Assembly: GCA_910588245.1 (NCBI GenBank)
Contig: CAJUQP010000009.1
Location: 1-64,000, forward strand
Direction: 5' to 3'
Source of the DNA: an uncultured Muribaculaceae bacterium
GTDB taxonomy: Bacteria > Bacteroidota > Bacteroidia > Bacteroidales > Muribaculaceae
Length of the DNA: 64,000 bases
Part shown: positions 59,224 through 64,000 of the stretch, piece after piece
Position numbering within the stretch: the stretch's first letter is position 1
Layout: every line of letters begins with the position of its first letter
Translations under genes and position numbers: made by a program
The notes under the pieces: generated by a model
Told to the model about the DNA's origin: nothing
What the model saw: only the letters and a program-made list of their open reading frames with translations
Database searches by the model: none

Positions 59224-62200
59224 TTAAAGATTGAACTTGATACCGAGGTTGAAACGGCGCATCGTAGGATAAGCGCCGGAGCCGGAACCTCCGGAGAAGT
59301 TAGACTCGCGGTCGTCGGGCATCCTCGACCAGAGCCACAGGTTGTTGCCGTTGAGGTAGATCTTGAGGTTGGAGAGGCCAAGCTTCTTGATCCAACCGCT
59401 GTTCCATGTGTAGGCGATCTCGGCGTTCTTCAGACGGATGTAGGAGCCGTCGTAGAGATACTGGGTGCCGTTGCTGTAAGAACTTACCTGCGAATACCAG
59501 CGGGGAAGGAGCATATCGCCGTCGCAGTCATATCCGTTCCACCAGTCACCGAGACGGTATACGTTGTCAGTGTTGTGCGAGAATGACACGAGGCTGACAT
59601 CGCGGGTCACGTTGGTCACACCATAGAACTGCACGAAAGCGCTGAAACCTTTCCACTCGAATCCGAGGGTGGCATTGTATGTGTTCTGGGGAGTGCCGGA
59701 ATATCCGTAGGGTGCGGAGTCCTCGACATCGACCTTACCGTCGCCGTTGAAGTCGACGATATAGTAGTCGCCGGGAAGACGTCCCTCATTGTTGACATCA
59801 TGCATCGGCGAGCCATAGAGCTGGTCGAGAGAGTTCAGGAAGCCACCGTTGATGTGGGAATGAGTCTGACCGATGGCATAGCCTGCTTGCTTCTGATATG
59901 CGGGCTTCAGATCGGGATCGTCACGGAATGTGATCTTATTGGCGGCGTGGGTCATATTGAGGTTGGCCCATATGCGCATGTCAGGATTGATGTTCTTGCT
60001 GAAACGGAGTTCGAGCTCATAACCCGACACCTCAGCCTTACCGAGGTTGGCGGTCGGCGGTGTCTGTCCGAAATAGGAGGGCATCGAACGGTCGTTGCCG
60101 TTGATGAGAATGTCGTTACGTTTGTCCTTGAAGATCTCGACCGTACCGGAGAACATGCTGTTGAGGAATGAGAAGTCGATACCGAGGTTCATCTTCTTCA
60201 CTTTCTCCCAGTGAGCGTCGGGGTTGCCGAGAGCGCTCTGCCGATAGTAGGAATAGATACTTCCGTCGTCATACTTGCCAGGAGTGCCTGTGCCGCCGTA
60301 GCCGGTCTCGACCATCTTCGTGTTGCCACCATATGCCCACTGATCCATATAGAGGAAGCGCGCGCCGGTGTCGTCGCCGATCTCACCGTAAGATGCACGT
60401 ATCTTGAGTTCCTGCCACCAGTTGTCAAGACCGAGGGCATGCCAGAATTTCTCCTGAGAAGGACGCCATCCGATAGCACCCGAATTGAAGAAACCGAAAC
60501 GGAAACCCTTACCGAATTTCTCAGATCCGTTGTAGGCGCCGTTATACTCGAAGAAGTAACGGTCGTCGAAGTTGTAGGTTGTACGGAACACCCAGTCCTC
60601 ACGATGGATAGGAATCATGTTGCCGGTAGCCATCTCCTGACGTGTCCATACGCCTGTGACACCTACATTGTGCTTGTCGGCGAACACGCGGTTCCAGTTG
60701 AGCTGCACCTGATAGTTGAGGTTGCGGATAGTGTTCCAGTCCTGAACGCTACCACCCTGCACGCCCCATGCGGAGCCGGGATAATAGTCGAACATGGTGG
60801 TCTTGTCGAAAGATGTCTCCGTCTGTGCCACGCCTGTCTCGGGGTCGATCCATTTGTGCTGCGGAGAGTGATAGAGGTCGTTCACGCCACGTCCGGACTC
60901 GATAAAGCGGTTGTCCCAAGAGATCATTGCCTGAGCGTTGAGGCCCTCGGTGATGAATCCCAGATCCTGGTTGAGGACGAAGTCAGTGTTGATACGAGTG
61001 TTGGTGGTCTTGAAAGCGCCACCCATGGCGAGCTGCTCGGCCGAGTTGGCAACCTGCGATTTGAACGCGGGATAGTAGCCGAACGAACCATCAGAATAAA
61101 TAGGACGGAACACGTCGGGGGCGATGTTGTAGACACCGGCCCAAACCTGCTGGTTGTTCCAGTTGCCCTGGTCGAACGACTGACCGTCGCTTGGCCATGT
61201 GCTTCGCTTCTGTCCCGTAGATCCGGCGAGGTTCACCTTGAAAGTGGTTGTCGGGGTAAGGGAGAAGTCGAGATTGGAGCGGGCGTTGATACGGTTATAG
61301 CCGAAGCCTGTGTCATATCCGCGTCCGTTGCTGATATTGCGGAAGAGGTCGCCCTCATGCACGAAATCCACGACTGCGAAATAGCGTACGAACTTCGTAC
61401 CGCCGCTTACAGACACATTGCCATTATAAGACATGGCATGGTTCTTGAACAGGTAGTCCTGCCAGTCCACATTAGGATAACGCTCGTATTCCTCGAGATT
61501 CGCAGGATGGCGGTACTTATAAGCCACAGCCTCGGGAGTCATGTAGCTCCATGACGCCGGACGGATGGGGAGCTCGTGGAGCACAGCGAGGTTACGCATC
61601 ATAAGTGCGTCGTAAGAGTCAGCCTTGTCAGGGAGCTTCGACACCGTCTTCATTGTAGCGGTGAAGCCCACATCGATCTTGGCACGTCCTTCCTGACCGC
61701 GTTTGGTGGTGATGAGCACGACACCGTTGGCACCCTTCACACCATATACTGCGGTTGCGGATGCGTCCTTAAGCACGGAGATTGATTTCACGGAGCTTAC
61801 GTCGACACTGTTCATGTCGCGCTCGATACCGTCGACGAGCACCAGAGGATCGGAATTGTTCCAGGAGCTGGCACCACGGATGGTGATCTTGGCACTCTCG
61901 TCGCCGGGCATACCGGACGACTGCACGGTGATCACACCGGGAAGGTTACCGGTCAGGGCGGCGCTGATATCGTGGATACCGGCGGCACGCTCGAGCACCT
62001 CACCTGTGGTCTGCGTGATGGCGCCCACCACGGAGGCCTTCTTCTGCTGGCCGTAGCCCACGACCACGAGCTCCTCAAGCTGCTCGGTGTCAGACTTCAT
62101 GGTCACATTGATAACACTGCGGCCATTGATGGGCTCCTCGACAGGCTTCATGCCGATGTAGGAGAACACCAGGATTGCCGACTTGCTGTCAGGAACGTCA

Positions 62201-62400
62201 ATGGAATACTGTCCATCAATATCCGTGACAGTGCCTTTGGCAGGCTGTCCTTTCACAGCGACCGTCACTCCTATGAGTGCCTCGCCTGTGTCGTCGATGA
62301 CCGTTCCCTTGACTGTCTTAGCATACGATGCCATGGCACCGAAGCAGACGAAAATCAAGAGAAGCAGAATGCATCGGAATTGATTGTTAACATTCGTCAT
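59224..62400 (-). CDS. xusA: SusC-like TonB-dependent transporter (first pair of the xylan locus)
   Basis: The 1058-residue protein has a signal peptide (to about 28, MASYAK), a CarboxypepD_reg-like domain (about 29-110, VKGTVIDDTGEALIGVTVAVKG), the TonB box region EELVVVGYGQQKKASV near 115, the plug (about 125-240, SVLKDASATAVYGVKGANGVVLITTKRG) and a 22-strand-type barrel ending in RRFNLGIKFNL. It carries xylo-oligosaccharides through the outer membrane with the SusD encoded next. It is the first gene of the operon xusABCDE-xyn10C; no regulator gene for this locus is visible and it may lie beyond the right edge. Confidence 0.95.
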   Translation of the reverse strand: MTNVNNQFRCILLLLIFVCFGAMASYAKTVKGTVIDDTGEALIGVTVAVKGQPAKGTVTDIDGQYSIDVPDSKSAILVFSYIGMKPVEEPINGRSVINVTMKSDTEQLEELVVVGYGQQKKASVVGAITQTTGEVLERAAGIHDISAALTGNLPGVITVQSSGMPGDESAKITIRGASSWNNSDPLVLVDGIERDMNSVDVSSVKSISVLKDASATAVYGVKGANGVVLITTKRGQEGRAKIDVGFTATMKTVSKLPDKADSYDALMMRNLAVLHELPIRPASWSYMTPEAVAYKYRHPANLEEYERYPNVDWQDYLFKNHAMSYNGNVSVSGGTKFVRYFAVVDFVHEGDLFRNISNGRGYDTGFGYNRINARSNLDFSLTPTTTFKVNLAGSTGQKRSTWPSDGQSFDQGNWNNQQVWAGVYNIAPDVFRPIYSDGSFGYYPAFKSQVANSAEQLAMGGAFKTTNTRINTDFVLNQDLGFITEGLNAQAMISWDNRFIESGRGVNDLYHSPQHKWIDPETGVAQTETSFDKTTMFDYYPGSAWGVQGGSVQDWNTIRNLNYQVQLNWNRVFADKHNVGVTGVWTRQEMATGNMIPIHREDWVFRTTYNFDDRYFFEYNGAYNGSEKFGKGFRFGFFNSGAIGWRPSQEKFWHALGLDNWWQELKIRASYGEIGDDTGARFLYMDQWAYGGNTKMVETGYGGTGTPGKYDDGSIYSYYRQSALGNPDAHWEKVKKMNLGIDFSFLNSMFSGTVEIFKDKRNDILINGNDRSMPSYFGQTPPTANLGKAEVSGYELELRFSKNINPDMRIWANLNMTHAANKITFRDDPDLKPAYQKQAGYAIGQTHSHINGGFLNSLDQLYGSPMHDVNNEGRLPGDYYIVDFNGDGKVDVEDSAPYGYSGTPQNTYNATLGFEWKGFSAFVQFYGVTNVTRDVSLVSFSHNTDNVYRLGDWWNGYDCDGDMLLPRWYSQVSSYSNGTQYLYDGSYIRLKNAEIAYTWNSGWIKKLGLSNLKIYLNGNNLWLWSRMPDDRESNFSGGSGSGAYPTMRRFNLGIKFNL

Positions 62401-62557
62401 TTCGTTAGTTTAAGTAAATTATTGATTTAAATTCAGGTTAATGTGTAAGGCTCCTTGAGCCCGCGACAGAATGGTTTAGCAAAGGTTAATTCTCTTTTTC
62501 CGTTGTCTGTTAGATTTAAGTGGTTTTATAAGGTTGTTTTTTCTATTTTTTCAAGTG

Positions 62558-62565
62558 CAAATTTA
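62558..62565 (-). promoter_or_regulatory. Candidate -7 element of the xylan operon
   Basis: TAAATTTG on the minus strand matches TAnnTTTG and lies 158 bp before the xusA start. The -33 position has no good TTG, as expected for a promoter that depends on an activator. The rest of the 341-bp gap (62401-62741) is AT-rich and without a gene. Confidence 0.45.
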
Positions 62566-62741
62566 TAAAGAGGAATCGCAACCGGGGTGAAATCGGGTTA
62601 CATTTGCCTACTCCCTTGTAACACAATTTAACAATCGTGTCTCATATCCGTACATATTCGTAATATCCATATTGAAAATCAGCGATTTGACTATAATAGC
62701 AATATGTCGGAATTATCAAGGAAGTAGACAAAAATATCCCT

Positions 62742-64000
62742 TTATTGTTTGAATTCCCACCAATCAAGATTGAAAAGACGGGGTCCTTTTCTTCCGGAGA
62801 AGAGGAGATACAGATCATGGACACCCGACACCTTCTGAGACAGACGCGTTGAGAAAGTCTGCCATTCCTCCCAGCCTCCGGTACCCTTTACGGGAAGAGT
62901 AGCGACTACCGGGCCTTCCACACTGTCGAGCCTCACCTCGATCACACCCCCACGCAATGCGCTTGCCGCAGATGCCTTGAATTCAGCGGCGCCTCCTTTT
63001 CCGAAGTCGACATTGCGGAGTTTTATCCAATCGCCATTGTGAATGCCGGACAGATATACGCCGGTCTTAGCGTTCTGCTCTGTGATGACACCTTTCGAAT
63101 AAGCCATGGTCTCAGCCTCGACACGCTTGAACGGATCAAGAGTCGCCACGGGTGAAACTCCCTCCTCAGTCATGTTGATGGTCGGGAATGTGCCGTCGGG
63201 GTTATATCTGAATTCCTCAAGGGCCACGCTTCTGCCGAACCCTCCACCACCCGGAAGCTTTCCGGTGTGGTAAGCGAAATACGACTTACCCTTGAAATCG
63301 GCCACACCACAATGGTTGGTGAAGGAACCGGTATCCTGAAGGGGCATTACAGGACCCATATATTTCCACGGACCTTCGGGGCTGTCGGCCATGGAATATG
63401 CGATATGCTCGGGAATACCACCTGCCGCGTAAAGAAGATAATACTTCTTTCCGCGCTTCATGATCCACGGCCCTTCGGTATAACAATCCTTATAGTCACC
63501 GTCCGGTCCTATCTTCGCGTCCTTCTTACGCTCCTTCAAGCCCGGAGCACCGAAACCTTCGGCAGTCTGCACCACAGTCTTTACATCTCCGTCGATAGAG
63601 ATCATATCCCGGTTGAGCTTAGCGTATCTGATCACAGGATTGCCCCAGAAGATCCACGCCTGTCCGTCATCGTCGATAAATACCGTCGGATCGATGTTGT
63701 CCCATGATCCATCATCGAAAAGAGGTTTGCCAAGAGCATCCTTGAAAGGGCCTGTGGGGGAATCTCCGACAGCCACACCAATGGCCATGCCTCCCGAGAG
63801 GGAAGAATGGAGAGGAACATAGAAGTAATACTTACCGTCGCGAGCCACACACTGCGGGGCCCACGCACGGTCATCACCCCATGAGAAATCCTCTATTGCA
63901 AGCGGTGAACCGTGGTCGGTCCAGTTCACCATATCCTTCGAGGAATATACGCGCCACTCCTGCATCCAGAAAAAATCGGCGCCATTCTCATCGTGGCCGG
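62742..64000 (-). CDS. GH43 glycosidase with C-terminal CBM6, 5' part outside the window
   Basis: The frame is open to the right edge, so the N-terminus is missing; the visible part is about 419 codons. It includes most of a GH43 blade domain (FFWMQEWRVYSSKDMVNWTDHG, RAWAPQCVARDGKYYFYVP, DPTVFIDDDGQAWIFWG, and YTEGPWIMKRGKKYYLLYAAGG with the probable acid Glu), followed by a CBM6-type module (from about VEAETMAYSKGV to the C-terminal LFNLDWWEFKQ). The catalytic base Asp of the first blade lies beyond the edge. Probable activity is alpha-L-arabinofuranosidase or beta-xylosidase on xylan, in line with its place just upstream of the xus operon. Confidence 0.9.
   Translation of the reverse strand, partial: GHDENGADFFWMQEWRVYSSKDMVNWTDHGSPLAIEDFSWGDDRAWAPQCVARDGKYYFYVPLHSSLSGGMAIGVAVGDSPTGPFKDALGKPLFDDGSWDNIDPTVFIDDDGQAWIFWGNPVIRYAKLNRDMISIDGDVKTVVQTAEGFGAPGLKERKKDAKIGPDGDYKDCYTEGPWIMKRGKKYYLLYAAGGIPEHIAYSMADSPEGPWKYMGPVMPLQDTGSFTNHCGVADFKGKSYFAYHTGKLPGGGGFGRSVALEEFRYNPDGTFPTINMTEEGVSPVATLDPFKRVEAETMAYSKGVITEQNAKTGVYLSGIHNGDWIKLRNVDFGKGGAAEFKASAASALRGGVIEVRLDSVEGPVVATLPVKGTGGWEEWQTFSTRLSQKVSGVHDLYLLFSGRKGPRLFNLDWWEFKQ

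Noticed and set aside
60211-61554. Open frame of 447 codons on the plus strand
   Set aside because: It is the complement of the first SusC of the xylan locus, which has a full-length, well-conserved frame on the minus strand.
1-64000. Mobile elements, integrases or phage genes
   Set aside because: None of the frames shows transposase, integrase or phage structural motifs; the simple repeats alone do not support a mobile element.

Overview
The window looks like a chromosomal segment of a gut Bacteroidales bacterium, most likely of the Muribaculaceae (S24-7) type. The support is three SusC/SusD pairs, a hybrid two-component sensor with an AraC-type output domain, many lipoproteins whose lipobox Cys is followed by acidic residues, promoters of the Bacteroidetes form TTG-N19-TAnnTTTG, few Shine-Dalgarno sites, and GC near 50% by eye. 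The family-level placement is inference. No transposase, integrase, phage gene, CRISPR array or rRNA was seen.

Region 1 (1-13.2 kb) is housekeeping. A minus-strand cluster reads dacB (PBP4-type peptidase), a conserved hypothetical, rsmI and a coiled-coil lipoprotein. A divergent plus-strand pair encodes an AI-2E family permease and a Kef-like antiporter. Then follows a minus-strand cluster: lipoprotein, trans-polyprenyl diphosphate synthase, TatD nuclease, second cation/proton antiporter, lipoprotein. A tRNA-Ser(GGA) with its own promoter and terminator closes the region.

Region 2 (13.2-18.1 kb) is a polysaccharide export set on the minus strand: a multi-SLBB Wza-like outer membrane protein, a Wzz-like chain-length protein and an M23/LysM peptidase, with a well-formed promoter in front.

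Region 3 (18.2-38 kb) is a polysaccharide utilization locus (PUL). It has a hybrid two-component regulator, SusD, a SusC gene interrupted by one in-frame TGA, two paralogous HELGH-motif putative zinc peptidases and a GH127 beta-L-arabinofuranosidase, all on the minus strand. A GH97 enzyme and a second GH127 run divergently. Both divergent operons have a pair of similar direct repeats about 20-21 bp apart in their upstream regions, a plausible operator for the regulator. Arabinofuranosidases combined with putative peptidases suggest an arabinosylated glycoprotein target such as plant extensin; this is a hypothesis.

Region 4 (38-40.1 kb) is a three-gene toxin-antitoxin-chaperone module (RelE/HigB-like toxin, HTH antitoxin, SecB-like protein) with a 36-bp near-palindrome at the toxin start.

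Region 5 (39.6-46.1 kb) holds a lipoprotein, a 21-unit heptamer repeat array, luxS, a Nudix hydrolase with an MFS drug-efflux transporter, and the hexuronate operon kdgK-eda-uxuA.

Region 6 (46.2-64 kb) is a xylan PUL with the layout of the Prevotella/Bacteroides xus cluster: SusC-SusD-SusC-SusD-XusE-type protein-GH10 xylanase, flanked by a tandem GH43 protein and a partial GH43-CBM6 protein. Xylan side-chain glucuronate would feed region 5 enzymes after conversion to D-mannonate.

Simple heptamer repeats (GTTGAGG, GTTTAAA, GGTTAAA types) recur at three intergenic sites, and a 20-bp AT-rich tandem repeat lies at the left edge.
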